A stretch of 64,000 nt of DNA, taken from positions 1,798,001-1,862,000 of the forward strand of contig BSYO01000031.1 of the NCBI GenBank assembly GCA_033239525.1, in the 5' to 3' direction. The notes under the pieces were generated by a model. It saw only the letters and a list, made by a program, of their open reading frames with translations. It made no database searches and was not told the DNA's origin. The position numbers were made by a program, and so were the translations under genes. Below are positions 44,363-55,968 of the stretch, piece after piece; within the stretch, counting starts at the first letter, position 1, and each line of letters starts with the position of its first letter. The stretch is from Nepenthes gracilis. Lineage: Eukaryota; Streptophyta; Magnoliopsida; Caryophyllales; Nepenthaceae.

Positions 44363-44687
44363 TGATATATCTCGAGAATTCGGATTATCACATGAATTAG
44401 TGAGCCAACTGGTTCATTTGGAGATCTGAATGCTAATTAGTCCGGTCTTTGTATCTATGAATCAAAATTCTGCACACTATAACAAAATAAATTAGATGTA
44501 AGAAATATATAGGGCTTGCTCACCAGTATAGTCCTTTAATGTCTGAATGTTCCGACTTTACCTTTTGGTTCAAGCGTCCATGTGCTGTTGCCTGATGGGC
44601 TTTGTAGCATTTTTCGTTGGACTGTCGGCATTTGGATCTCTTATCAAATTGAGTATTGGGCCAGCCTATTCCTGGCCGTACCCATCA
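44363..44687 (-). repeat. 5' LTR of gypsy element C, internally deleted
   Basis: 325 bp; both ends match 38510-39197 but about 360 bp of the middle is absent. Such a deletion would remove part of the element's own promoter region. Confidence 0.85.
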
Positions 44688-45120
44688 CATTTGGTTATTT
44701 TTGTATTTTAGTTTGTCATCGTTAAAAGAAACATATATCTTGGTTATTTATATTTTGAGTCATCGTCGTTTAGATAGCAATATTTATTTTTTTAGTTGAT
44801 TTAGGAGTTCGATGCCTATAATGGTAGCTTGCTTCTCCACAGGACTGGTGGTGGCTTATGTAGTGGTCGGCTCTCCTACCAGAATTCGCCCCTTTACTAG
44901 TATAGTATATAGGCACTCTAATTTTTATATTGAAATAGTTTTAATAGATGATATTATGAGTATGATTATTAATTAATTGTTTTCCTCTCTTTCCCTTATT
45001 TCCTCCTTCGGCCCCTCTCCGTTGTCTCTTCTCTTCTCTCTCCCCCCTTGTCCTCCTTATATTTTAAAGTCTTTTCATATTCATGGATTTCATCTTTTAG
45101 TTTACTGTCATGATCCTGGC
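44688..45120. other. Spacer to the right of element C
   Basis: AT-rich with T- and C-rich runs (CTCTCCGTTGTCTCTTCTCTTCTCTCTCC). No gene recognised. Confidence 0.4.
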
Positions 45121-45123
45121 CCT

Positions 45124-45520
45124 CTAAATTGATGGAATGAAAACGCCATGCTTGGAGCATGTGAAAGCTTGTGCACTAATTGAAACAAAATTCCCTGAAA
45201 AATATAGGAATGCCTTCGGGACAATCAGCTTCGAGCCCTGTAATTCTCTCAGTGATGACCCATCTTGCTTCTCTGTAGTTGTCAGGATGGGCTTGAGCCG
45301 ACCCTCACTGCTGAAAATTACCCGTTTTATCATACCCGTTTGTGTATTCAAATAGTGTTCGTACGCTATTATTTTACCTTTTTTGAGTCAGTAACATAAA
45401 GCCCTATTGTTCAAGCATTGAAGATTTTTCTATGATACCAGGAACAAGACTCTGTATATCTCCGTCCCACGCCTTATGATGAGTCTGTGAAGGCAATCCC
45501 GCTGTAATAATAATGATAAG
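45124..45520. other. Unassigned open stretch
   Basis: Both strands are open for about 72-75 codons at 45124-45355, and a canonical-looking acceptor, TACCAG, precedes 45442. I recognise no family. Composition is less AT-rich than the neighbourhood, so this could be an old exon cut off from the locus at 32829-38211 by element C, or a transposon relic. Confidence 0.2.
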
Positions 45521-45959
45521 GCTATGTAGATTTAATTCTTAAACCCCGTGATGTGAAAGGCTCATGTAACGGGCCGCCCGTTTGACTGTTGTGAGGTATG
45601 AGAAATCTGGCGTAGGTTTAACTGTTGGAGAGTTTCTTAAAACTGTGCTTTCTCGATGAACATCGTATCTCTTCCCCGAGCCAATGACTTTGTCTTCGTG
45701 GACAATTCGATATTATAACCAAATATAGTAATAATAGTAAAATTTCTATTTTATTAACTAGGATCAGATATATAAATTTATTTTTATTATTCTACTTGAT
45801 CTAATAATTATGGTCATGGACAATTTTGCCAATCTGCCATTTCCTTTACTTCGTCATCATTTTTGCCTAATGACTTGTTCCATATTTCATATAGAGAGCC
45901 ATCCAACACGGCTCCATCCAAGAATGAGGGACGTTCGATTAGAAACACGTAAAGGAAAA

Positions 45960-46830
45960 ACTGTCTGATTGCTTCCGTTCATGATGCAGTTGGAAGATGC
46001 AGACGCTTGATTTTCTCGATGCAGAGGTCTCGTGAAGGCTGCTCGTTTGCTGATAAGGATGGAGACCTTACTTCCTGTAGAGGTCCGAGCTCGTGTCCAT
46101 TTTTACTTGAAGTATTGTCCACTTTAAAAGAAGGATGGATAAGCATCTGGTTGCTAGCCAAGTTCCATGCGATTGTTCTTGAAAGACGTTTAAGAGATAC
46201 TTCTTTACTCAACCAATGTGGGGCGATCCACTCAAATGGAATAGCCCTGCCTAATGAAGAGGTGGTCATGCTGCTATACTGGGCACCAATATAGATTCTT
46301 ACAGACGACACTATTGTTAAGTTTTGAGGTCGGGTTAATTTCCGTACGAGGCATTATCCGCTTTGGAGAAAGGTGTGGAACGTGTCTGATCATTAGCCTA
46401 GTCATGCACACTTTTGTATAAAAGATATCTCGAATAGAGAAAGATGTATTTATACTTTTAAGCGGGAAGTTACTTATTTACTCAGCCAATATGGGACAAT
46501 CCACCCCCACATCGTAGCCTTGCCTAATGAAAAGGTGGTCATGCTACTATATTGAGAGAGCCGGTACAAATTCTCGCAAACAATGCCAGTGTTGAGCTCT
46601 AAGATCTAGCCTGATCTTGTACTGGGAATTTTTCACTTTTTAGAAAGGCATAAAGACGTATCCAGTCACTATCTCAATCCTATATAATTTTGTCATTGAA
46701 AAGGCGTTTTGAAGAGAGAATGTTATCTCTTTACTTATAAAAATATGATATCTTCTTTTTACTTAATTAATGTGAAACAATTCACTTCATGATAATTATT
46801 CTTTTCATCTCTGATGTTATCGCATAAATA
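45960..46830. repeat. Degenerate tandem repeats, about 260-290 bp
   Basis: Three successive copies of a phrase like TACTTATTTACTCAGCCAATATGGGACAATCCAC occur near 46201, 46464 and 46750. The first two are followed by CCTTGCCTAATGAAGAGGTGGTCATGCT and by ...TTCTTACAGACGACACTATTG or its variant. Open frames in copy 1 are not conserved in copies 2 and 3. Confidence 0.7.
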
Positions 46831-47029
46831 TATTATATGTTAAGATGAGTAAAGCTTCACCTCAATAGCTTTTGGGTGTGGACAATTATTTTTTGTTCTT
46901 GTTTTTATATTTTTTTCTCTATTGTGTGATTAATTTTTCATATAAGTATCACGGCCCCTTTATATGTGGATGTGTATAAATATATGTACATTCAATTATC
47001 CGATAATTTTTGTTGATTTTAGTGTTGGA

Positions 47030-47470
47030 TTTTTGTGTGCACCCGAGTTAGAGCTCGAGCTGCTGGGAGTAACATCTAGCACGTGAGCGTTGCTCAAGTG
47101 GGAACCGGCAAGAGCCAAAATCTAGCACTTGAACAGCGAGAAGCAAAAGTTAGTGCTCGAGCTCGACCCACGAGCGACGTGCGGGTTACTTGACTCAATG
47201 TAAAAGGAGAACACAGATGTTGGGATTAAAATAGCGGACATTGAAACACTTTTTCGAAAAGAGCGCACGAGAGGAAGAGAAGGATGAGAAAGAGAAAGAT
47301 TTGTGCTTCATTCAGACGACAATTGTGTTTCGATTTTAAATCGATTTTAACTAGCCCGTGTTACGTTCTCTCTAGACACGAAACATAGCATTTCTACTAG
47401 ATTAGATTTCTTATATGCTCTCTCTTGTACCAATCTTGAGTTTATGAAAATTATTTTTGTGATATGCTTG
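47030..47470. mobile_element. Possible LTR fragment
   Basis: Begins TGTTGGATTTTTGTGTGCACCC. It has a GC-rich CTCGAGC part resembling the GC blocks of the copia element B LTR, then a promoter-like GA-rich stretch. No partner LTR or coding region is visible nearby, so the call is tentative. Confidence 0.35.
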
Positions 47471-48240
47471 AATTATAATAAGTGTTAGGGTTTATATAAC
47501 GAAAATTATTTATAAAAAAAATCTTTGTGAGACTTTGGAGTCATGTGATCTTTTTTTTTTTTTTCTTTTTGCTGTATTTTCTCTTTAAAATTATTTATTT
47601 TTTTATTTATAATAAAATTATTTATAATAAAACCATGATTATTTATTTTTAATTATTAAATTATATTCTTTAAAAAATATAATAAAAAGCTCATACCATC
47701 CTTCACTCATGTAGATTGAGTGAGCTCCCTCCTTCAAAGAGATAGGTTTTTTTCCTCTGAATCTTACTTATTTATTTTAAATAGATCATTATAATTTAAT
47801 TATTAAAAAATAATTAATTTAAATTATTTTTAATTTTTTTAAAAAAATAATTAAAATATAAAAAATAAGAAAATTTTATAATGGATAGTGCTCCCTCAAA
47901 CGCCCAAAGATGCATGCATTCTGCATGTGGTGTAACGCTTAGCCTTTCTAAAGTTGGCAGGGCGATGGCTGCAATTAATGTAGAAGGTGTCGCAGCTTTT
48001 TGAGTTGGATATTTAAGTGCGCAAGATGCCTTTATCGCTCGTTCTCTATTATTCTATTTAAGGCAGTGTTTGATTATATATTTATTTATTTATTTTACAA
48101 CTTATTATAATAAAAATATTGATATAAAAATATAAATTATGAGACTATGATTTTAAAAGATAAAAATTCAAAAATAATTTTGTGTGTAATTTTCCAAATT
48201 AATCAAAGGACTTAAGGATAGAAATGGAATAATAAAAAAA
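47471..48240. other. AT-rich spacer
   Basis: Long A and T runs, no gene or repeat family recognised apart from short homopolymers. Confidence 0.4.
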
Positions 48241-49195
48241 TTTTAGAAAAAGGCATATAGGGTAGCACTTAATTTCATCACTTTTATGATATTAATAAAG
48301 TTATATAACAGGTAAAATTATAGTCGTATGATCTGGATATTATGAACCCAAGTTTGTAAAATTGATATTTTTCATTAAAATAAGATAAGATCAAATAAAA
48401 TAAGTTTAAAAATATATAATTATATTTCAGATATTAAATATAAGATAGAAAAATAATAATAAAAAATTTTAAAAAAGGCATGTAGGGTAGCACTTAATTT
48501 CACCACTTTTATAATATTAATAAAGGTATAACAGATAGAATTATCATCGTATGATCTAGACAATATGAACTCAAGCTGTGAAATTAATATCTTTTATTAA
48601 AATAAAATAAGATTAAACAAAATAAATTTAAAAATATGTAATTATATTTCAGATATTACATATAGGATAGAAAAATAATAATAATAAACTTTTTAAAAAA
48701 GGCATGTAGGGTAGCACTTAATTTCACCACTTTTATAATATTAATAAAGGTATAACAGATAGAATTATCATCATATGATCTAGACAATATGAATTCATGT
48801 AGGGTAGCACTCAATCCACCACTTTTATAATATTAATAAAAGCTAGACAATATGAATTTAAGCTGTGAAATAGATATCTTTTATTAAAATAAAATAAGAT
48901 TAAATAAAATAAATTTAAAAATATATAATTATATTTCAGATATTACATATAGGATAGAAATAAAATAATAATAAACTTTTGGAAAAAGGCATGTAGGGTA
49001 GCACTCAATTCCACCACTTTTATAATATTAATAAAGTTATAATAGGTAAAATTAACGTCATATGATCTAGACAATATGAATTTAAGCTGTGAAATTGATA
49101 TCTTTTATTAAAATAAAATAAAATTAAATAAAATAAATTTAAAAATATATAATTATATTTTAGATATTACATATACAGTAAGAGTTTTATATATT
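48240..49195. repeat. 225-bp satellite-like tandem array, four units plus a fragment
   Basis: AAAAAGGCATGTAGGGTAGCACTTAATTTCACCACTTTTATAATATTAATAAAG starts units near 48247, 48472, 48696 and 48983, with a partial 63-bp unit inserted at about 48796. The rest of each unit includes TATGATCTAGACAATATGAA, ATCTTTTATTAAAATAAAATAAGATTAAA and TATAATTATATTTCAGATATTACATATAGGATAG. Inner units are very alike. Confidence 0.92.
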
Positions 49196-50160
49196 AAATT
49201 ATCTTTTTCAATTAACAAAGCTGCCATGTTAAAATTAGGGCAACTTTTCCCTTCTCTCCATCGGCTAACCTTTTTAGATTAAAGCCTTCCTTTCCACTCA
49301 GCCAGCATCATAAGGCACAGACTCTACGTATCAAACTAATCTCTCTCTCTGGCAGAAAGATGCTAATTTGCAGCTTAAAAGCATAAAAAGAAGGCCCCTT
49401 TTGAGTAGATAATGCCATTGTTTTCTTTTTAACTTTGCTGCATTCTTTTGTTATTTAATTTTAAGAAATTTGTATGAGAAGAGAGTGCTTTGCTTTTAAG
49501 CAAAAAGGGGAGAACATTTAGGCTGATGGGTCTAATTTTTATATAATTCGTTTTTTATTTTATTTTATTTTTTTGCAAAAAGAAAAATAAAATTGGATGA
49601 TACATTTATGAGCATTTTTGGGCTCATTTTGAATTTACATAAGCCACTGATAAAATATGCAGAATTTATATTTATGATTAGTCATTTTATGTTAAATTGT
49701 TGCCTTTTTTTTTTTTTTTTTTTTGCTGTTGATGTTGATTTAAAAGTAAAAATAGTATCTATTTAGAATCTTGTCGGTCATTATAGTTGAATTATTAACT
49801 TAGTATGTATAAGTCATACGATATTCTTTAAACATAATTCCTCGAGATGTGAACTGTGTCTTTCTGCTATATTTGGTTTAAATTTTAATATGAAAGAATA
49901 CAGAGATTGAAAAGTCATAGAATAATGAAGGGTGAAATTAAGAATATATATATATATATGTGAAATTTATTTCATTTGAATTGTGGGGTGTAAAACTATG
50001 GAAATTTAAAATTTATTATGCATTGCGCAGATTTATTAATGATTTTAATATTTTTGAATCCTTTTTTAGGTTCTTAAAGGAAAAAATATGGAATTCTATT
50101 CAAATAAAATATATCTAGAAATTTTAACAGTCCTAGCCAATTTTGATCTTTAGAATTCTG
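49196..50160. other. Intergenic spacer
   Basis: AT-rich with poly-T runs. No gene found; a CT run at 49341-49352 and a short AT run at 49946-49958 are the only notable tracts. Confidence 0.4.
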
Positions 50161-50164
50161 TTGT

Positions 50165-50735
50165 GAGTCCCATATTAGGGAGTTTGATATGGAACCTTCA
50201 ACTTATAAGTTTCAGAGACTCTCTCCCCCCATAAGACGTCCTTTTGAGGTGGGCTCTTACCCCGAACTTGTGTGCGTGATACTGATGCTCTCATTAAGAG
50301 TGGCCCTAACTCTCGAAAAATGTTAATTGGGGAGGGGTTGACTTATTACCGGTACGTCAAAACGAAGTAAAGCGTCCTAGAGTAAAAGCCGCCAAGCTCG
50401 GCGGTTCTTGAAGGAGGGAAGAATATTACGTATCCCACATCAAGAAGCTTACGGTAAAACATCCTACTTATAAGTTTGGGGGATTCTCTCCCTTCCATAG
50501 GACGTCCTTTTAGGGTGGACTCTCCTCTGAACCTGTGCTTGCGATACTGGCTTATAAATCTATTAAAGACTATAGTCATCGAGATCTACGACTGTTGAAG
50601 GGGGAGAAATATTACGAGTCCTACATCGAGGAACCGGTTTTACAATTGCTGGCTTATAAGTTTAAGAGGCTCTCCCTCTTATCAGATCGGTCTTTTAAGA
50701 TTGGGCTCTCCTCTTAATTTATACTCACAACAATT
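50165..50735. repeat. Three dispersed copies of a TRIM/SINE-like ~125-bp sequence
   Basis: Copies at about 50165-50285, 50424-50552 and 50610-50735 share CCCACATC.A.GAA, CTTATAAGTTT..G.GACTCTC, a TC.GAC(G)TC(C)TTTTAGG motif, TGGGCTCTCCTC and .AACCTGTGC. Phrases like this are common in plant intergenic DNA. Open frames at 50346-50579 and 50535-50717 are by-products. Confidence 0.65.
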
Positions 50736-52826
50736 TATTACCTCAAGTATTAAAACAAAATTATATTTTATCACTTATCTATTGTTTTTTTTTTCTTTTT
50801 TTGATAATTTCATACAAATTTTCACACTAAATGTAGAAAATAAAAGCGTAGTTAATGTTGGTCTACTTTGAGGATAGTGAAAGACCAAAGGGATTCCATC
50901 TCTTAAAGAGATAAGGGGTATTATTTTTCAGATTTGGATCATATATTTTTAAATAAATAATTATAATTTATTTAAAAATAAACGGTCTAAATTTAAAAAT
51001 AATTCTCTCCATATTTTTAAAAGATGGAGGCCCGATAGTCTCACAAAAGATGAGAAAAGATGTCATAAACAAAAATATGTTGGCATATTATTTTATTATT
51101 TTTAAGATATTTGTAAATGATATGTCATTCATTAATTTATCTATTCATATACAGAGCTATTAATATATTAATAAATAAGATATCATATCATCAAAATTAT
51201 TTAAAATCTACCCTCTCACACAACTAATTTAATAATTTTCAATAAAGAGTAGCGAAAAAGCATTGCTGTAACACCACCGAAGTAACGAATTACCCATATG
51301 AAGCCAAAAATGAAAATCGGGTCTTAGTTTTCTTCTTAAAGTTTATAATAACATAATTAATTAAATACTATATATTATAAATATATAATTTCCTTTTACC
51401 TAAGTTTCCCTTCTCTTACTTGTAGCAATGTATAATGACTTTTCACTTTTCTTTTCGAATTTCTTTTCCTTTGTATTCAAATTATTTGATTCCCCCCTTT
51501 GTATGTCTTTCTAGGCCAACGAAGTCTGCTTTTTTGACTGAAGACCAAGAACTCTCACTTCAGTAAATGAGAAAACCCGTAGGGTTAATTAACTCTTGGA
51601 TCATATTAATTAATCAATTACTTAATTAATTGGAAAAATTGAAGACCCACAAAGCCAATTCTTTTAAGAGGCAAAATCACATATTTTGTGTATTGTCATT
51701 AACAAAATATCAGGAAAAATTACATACATGAGAAAAAACTTTTAACGGTTTATATGATGCTAAAATGGGATTCAAATTGAAAAAATGTGAGTTGGTTATA
51801 GTCAAAATTAATAATAAAAAATAAAATTTTTTTAAAAAAAATAATTTCATAAAAATAATTTAAAAATACTCATACTTTCAACTAACATTACAATTATAAG
51901 TTTATATAATAGACTTACTTGTAAAAAAGTAAGAAAATTTTTATTAATATTATTATAAAAACAGTCTCTTTTAATATATAATTATTGTTAATTTTTTTAT
52001 TATTTTATTGTGTGTAACTTAACAAATGAAAAGCCATCGGAGGTTTACATAAGACTTGTGTGAGAATCGAAGTGTTTGCGTGGGGCAAAGAGCCAGAAGG
52101 CAAAATCAGGTCAGGTAACTTAATTAATTATGATATGGGAGGTTTATATACTAAATGTGAGAATTGTTTTTTTATCTTATGATAATCTAAGCTCTTCTTT
52201 TCCAATAAATGGACCACACGAAATATCACCATATCATCTTTTTAGACAAAAAAAAAAAATCATAATTTTTTTTTTCTTTTTAATGTTCTTCCTCCTTTAT
52301 CCACTCAGCCCCTCTTTCAAGTCCTTGACTAATTCATCAGTGAGACTTTATGGCATGAAAATAAACAAATATTGCATTAATTTTTAACAAAAAAAATGAA
52401 AAATAATAGGAAAAGGAAGATGATTGAAGGATGAAAGAGAGATCTTTCGGTTCTTGCACAAAGCTGTATTATATCTATTTATTTATATGATCATCATTAA
52501 TAAATTATTTTATTTATTTTATGAATAATTTGGAGTAAAAAAATTTTTTTGACTAGTTATTTCATTTTTTTAAAAAAATAAAAAGTAATATTATTGGGTT
52601 ATTCGAAGTCACACGGCTAAAGTTGATGGGGTGCATACATAGCTCTGCTTTCCATGCAATGGCATGCATGAATGCTGCTGAGGAATATGTAATGACCGGC
52701 CTGCGCACCATATGCATGGATTTTGTTGTTAAGGTTTGAATATTAACGGTCATAATTATTTTAAATAATGTTAAATAATAAAAATTAAGCTATTATTTTA
52801 ATATGTTTTGTTTTAATTTCATTATT
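50736..52826. other. AT-rich intergenic spacer
   Basis: No gene with recognisable features. Short open frames at 52130-52387 and 52562-52753 have no family signature and low-complexity composition. Confidence 0.4.
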
Positions 52827-53490
52827 ATATATTATAATGATAAATCTTAATCATTTAAAGGATCAAGAAACTCTCGTTTAGCAAGTTCATTACCAAAGAA
52901 ATTCATCACCTGATAATAATAGTAATAATAATATAGTAATTTATAAATTATTCATAGAAAATTAGAAGTAAAAATCAAAACTACCTTAAACAAGAATACG
53001 TATACTAAACATATACGGTGCAACTCTCGAAGCCTGGACCTTCAAACACATTCCACTCACACTCTCCTCATTCTTACATCATTGCGCTCCTATCACGTTA
53101 ATCTTTAAGCATGCATTTCTCTACTTATTGCAAAAATATCTGATTTGAGCGTCAAAATATTTACGGTGAGATAATCTCCTGCCTTTTTTGACTCATTATT
53201 TGTAGTTTATGGTATGCAAGTTTCAAGTTAATAACGACGAAAACTAGAATCGATCCAAATCGACCCACAACAAAAGATTGGAAGGTTTTCTAGCCCCTAC
53301 CATAACAGAGAACCAAAGACACGTCAATTATATATTATAATGATAAATCTTAATCATTTAAAGGATCAAGAAACTCTCGTTTAACAAGATTAGTACCAAA
53401 GAAATTCATCACTAGATAATAATATAGTAATTTATAAATTATTCATAGAAAATTAGAAGTAAAAATCAAAATTACCCTAAACAAGAATAA
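52827..53490. repeat. Spaced direct repeat, about 160 bp
   Basis: 52830-53000 and 53326-53490 share TATATATTATAATGATAAATCTTAATCATTTAAAGGATCAAGAAACTCTCG and then CAAAGAAATTCATCAC..GATAATAATA, AATTTATAAATTATTCATAGAAAATTAGAAGTAAAAATCAAAA. They are separated by about 325 bp. The copies differ at few sites, so the duplication is fairly recent; no LTR ends or PBS are seen. Confidence 0.85.
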
Positions 53491-55440
53491 TACTCTTATA
53501 TGTACATTATACGTATACTATAGTACAGTATACTTATAGTATAGCAGAGTGGCAGAAGTCAGTCCTATATATTTCATACGCTACATCATTGTTTTTATCC
53601 GAATAAAAATATTTGGAAACTATATTTTGTAAATTCTTAGGTGGGTCCATATATACGTATACTCTAGTATTTTTATATAAATTTGTTAGCATATATGAAT
53701 AAATTAAATATAATATTATTTTAAAATGTTATAAATATGTTAAAATAATATCTTCTTTAACTCCATTCTATCAAAATTATTCTCTTCCTTTCTCCCAAAT
53801 ACGATGTCTGCATAGGGGTCCATTAGCACGTAATTTTGTAGCAATCAACAGTAACATAAATTAAAACACTATAACAGATAGGGTATTCTCTAAGTTATCA
53901 TGGACTGATTTAGTGAAGGAGAGCTTCATTGTAATGATATAGTTATTGTTATCTAATGTGACAATTATAGGTTTAAATTATAAAAATAACATCTTGTATA
54001 ATATAAAATAAAATTATATAAAATAAATTTTAAAAAAAAGGTCAAACCCATCTCTTACAAAAAAATAATAATAATAATAATAATAATATCAACATTCATT
54101 AATTGTTAGGAGCCAATTTTTATTAAAAAAAATACTGAACTATCGATTAATGAATCATGACAAGAGTATCAATGTTTTTCATAGAATATCGAATAGATGA
54201 GATTAACGCTTGGATCCGATCTATTACATCGGAACAACACGGTAAAGACTTTAAAGACCTTGAAATATACTTGCCCGAAGTCTTTTCCTTAGATTTTATA
54301 GATTTTATATTTATGAGTTGAGGGGCCCTGTGCCGCAAATCGCAACAGTTTAGTTAAAATTAGATGGCCATAATTTGTGGAGTATCTTTTTTTCCTTTTC
54401 ATTTGGAAAAAAAAAGTTAAAAAATCATTCGGTAGTTAAATTTGTGGCCGAACAGTCACAATTGCGGCACTAGTCCTTAAACTCATAAATTTATAAGTCC
54501 CAATAGAAATTGAGGTCATTATCAAAATTTTCAGAACTAAGGTAAGCCAATTACTTCTTTAAATGAACATCCGGCTAATTTCTAGTATAATAATAACAAA
54601 AATCCTTTTCTCTGATCAAATTATTGAACTATATCCATTAAACTTTATGTTTTTTAAAATTAATTAACATCATCGATATCAACTAAGTATTAAAAATATA
54701 TTTTTTACCTTTATTTTAAGATGTAATTTATGTGTTAAATCTAATTTCTGATGTTAAAGATCAGTGATAAATTTATCTATGCTTTGTCTTTTATTTTGAT
54801 AAACACATGTTTAATTTTAAAACAAGAATATTGGCTAAAATTTAAATAATTGAATTGAACATATGGCAACATTGTTATAACCATTATGCCATTTACGTTT
54901 ATTTCCATGGTGAAATCTATGTTAGTTCCGAGTATAGTTGTATTATTAATGTTATATTTTACCAAGTGCTTAGTTAACTTTGAGGACATTACAGGTAGAT
55001 AAATTATATAAATATGGTGTTACAATGTTGTATAAATGAATAATATTTATTCATTAAATTCTTTATCCAGGCATTAAAAATCAAAGGAAAAGGCAGCAGC
55101 TGCTGTTAGATTCTGAGAGTTGAGGAGGGGTTTTGCTATGATTCATCCTACTGTCAATCTTTTTTATTTTAAAATTTTTGAGATCTGTCGTTGTAATACA
55201 AAATAATAAAATTAATATAATATAATATAATAGAATGTTATCTAAATCATTATTTTCTATTTTTTTTCAAATAATTTTAATTATTTAAAAAATAAAAAAT
55301 CTAATATTTTAAAAAATTATAACACTGCCCGAACTAGACAGTTAGCAAGATTTGTTGAATACTTAGAGAAAAAGGTGTTAATTTCTAAGTGCTTTCCACA
55401 TAACTTCATAGAAAGGAGAGACCCACTTCTAAATTCATGT
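53491..55440. other. Intergenic region and likely distal promoter of SMXL
   Basis: AT-rich, with an AAT microsatellite at 54064-54089. A short minus-strand open stretch at 54147-54338 has no recognisable family. Nothing else seen. Confidence 0.4.
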
Positions 55441-55464
55441 CTTTTCAAAATCAAAGGGAAAACT

Positions 55465-55500
55465 CAGAGAGAGAGAGAGGGAGAGAGCGAGAGAGAGAAG
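55465..55500. promoter_or_regulatory. GA-rich tract in the SMXL promoter or leader
   Basis: An AGAGAGAGAGAGG..GAGAGAGCGAGAGAGAGA run about 410-440 bp upstream of the SMXL start; a CT run at 55638-55658 lies closer. GA/CT tracts in plant leaders are known binding places for BBR/BPC factors, and that role here is inference. Confidence 0.4.
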
Positions 55501-55772
55501 GTGAAGTGCCTTTGATACTGCTGCTGCATTGTCCGCATTGCTACTTCTTCTCAGCACTTTGCAATCCACTTTTTCCCCGCCTTCAAATAGATATTAATTA
55601 ACTCACCAAGAAGAAAAGCATTTCACCTCACATTCATCTCTCTCTCTCTCTCTCTCAAACCTATTCGATACAGGAGAAAGCTTTACTTGATCACTTCATC
55701 ACTTCCTTGCTAAAACGACCGTTCTCTTATCAACTTACTTCAGAGCCCAGGAAAAAAAATCATATCAAACCC

Positions 55773-55817
55773 ATGAATGATAATCTCCGAAGAATCCTCC
55801 ATTTCAAGCAAGAGTGA
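55773..55817 (+). other. Upstream ORF 1 of SMXL, 14 codons plus stop
   Basis: ATGAATGATAATC... to TGA at 55815-55817, within the probable SMXL leader. Whether it is in the mRNA depends on the transcription start, which I cannot see. Confidence 0.45.
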
Positions 55818-55968
55818 TGAAATCAACACTTCTGATGGAATAATACTTCCAATATTTGAAGAAATTGAATGTATGTATGTAGTTTGGGGGTGGTGGGAAG
55901 AAGAAAATGAGATCAGGTGGTTGCACAATTCAACAAGCTCTAACGCCAGAAGCAGCCGGCGTAGTTAA
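55777..55968 (+). other. Upstream ORF 2, overlapping the SMXL start codon
   Basis: 63 codons, starting four bases after upstream ORF 1 in another frame and running 62 bases past the SMXL ATG at 55907. If transcribed, initiation here would bypass the SMXL start. Confidence 0.5.

Larger units (their letters stand above)
38510..44687 (-). mobile_element. Ty3/gypsy LTR retrotransposon C, TAT-like, with antisense ORF
   Basis: LTR ends are TGAT...ATCA on both sides, with flanks TATTT and CATTT forming a near-perfect 5-bp target duplication. Next to the upper LTR is TTTGCACCGTTTATGGGG, a mutated primer site comparable to TTGGCGCCGTCTATAGG of element A. Next to the lower LTR is the purine tract ACATGGGGAGTTGG. 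Minus-strand order is gag, protease, RT. RNase H and integrase are gone. A plus-strand (antisense) coding remnant lies between RT and the 3' LTR. Confidence 0.88.

Noticed and set aside
45124..45355. Mutually overlapping 72- and 75-codon frames
   Set aside because: No family resemblance and no convincing splice setting; listed only as an unassigned stretch.
54147..54338. 63-codon minus-strand frame in the SMXL upstream region
   Set aside because: No motif, no repeat partner, typical of chance in AT-rich DNA.
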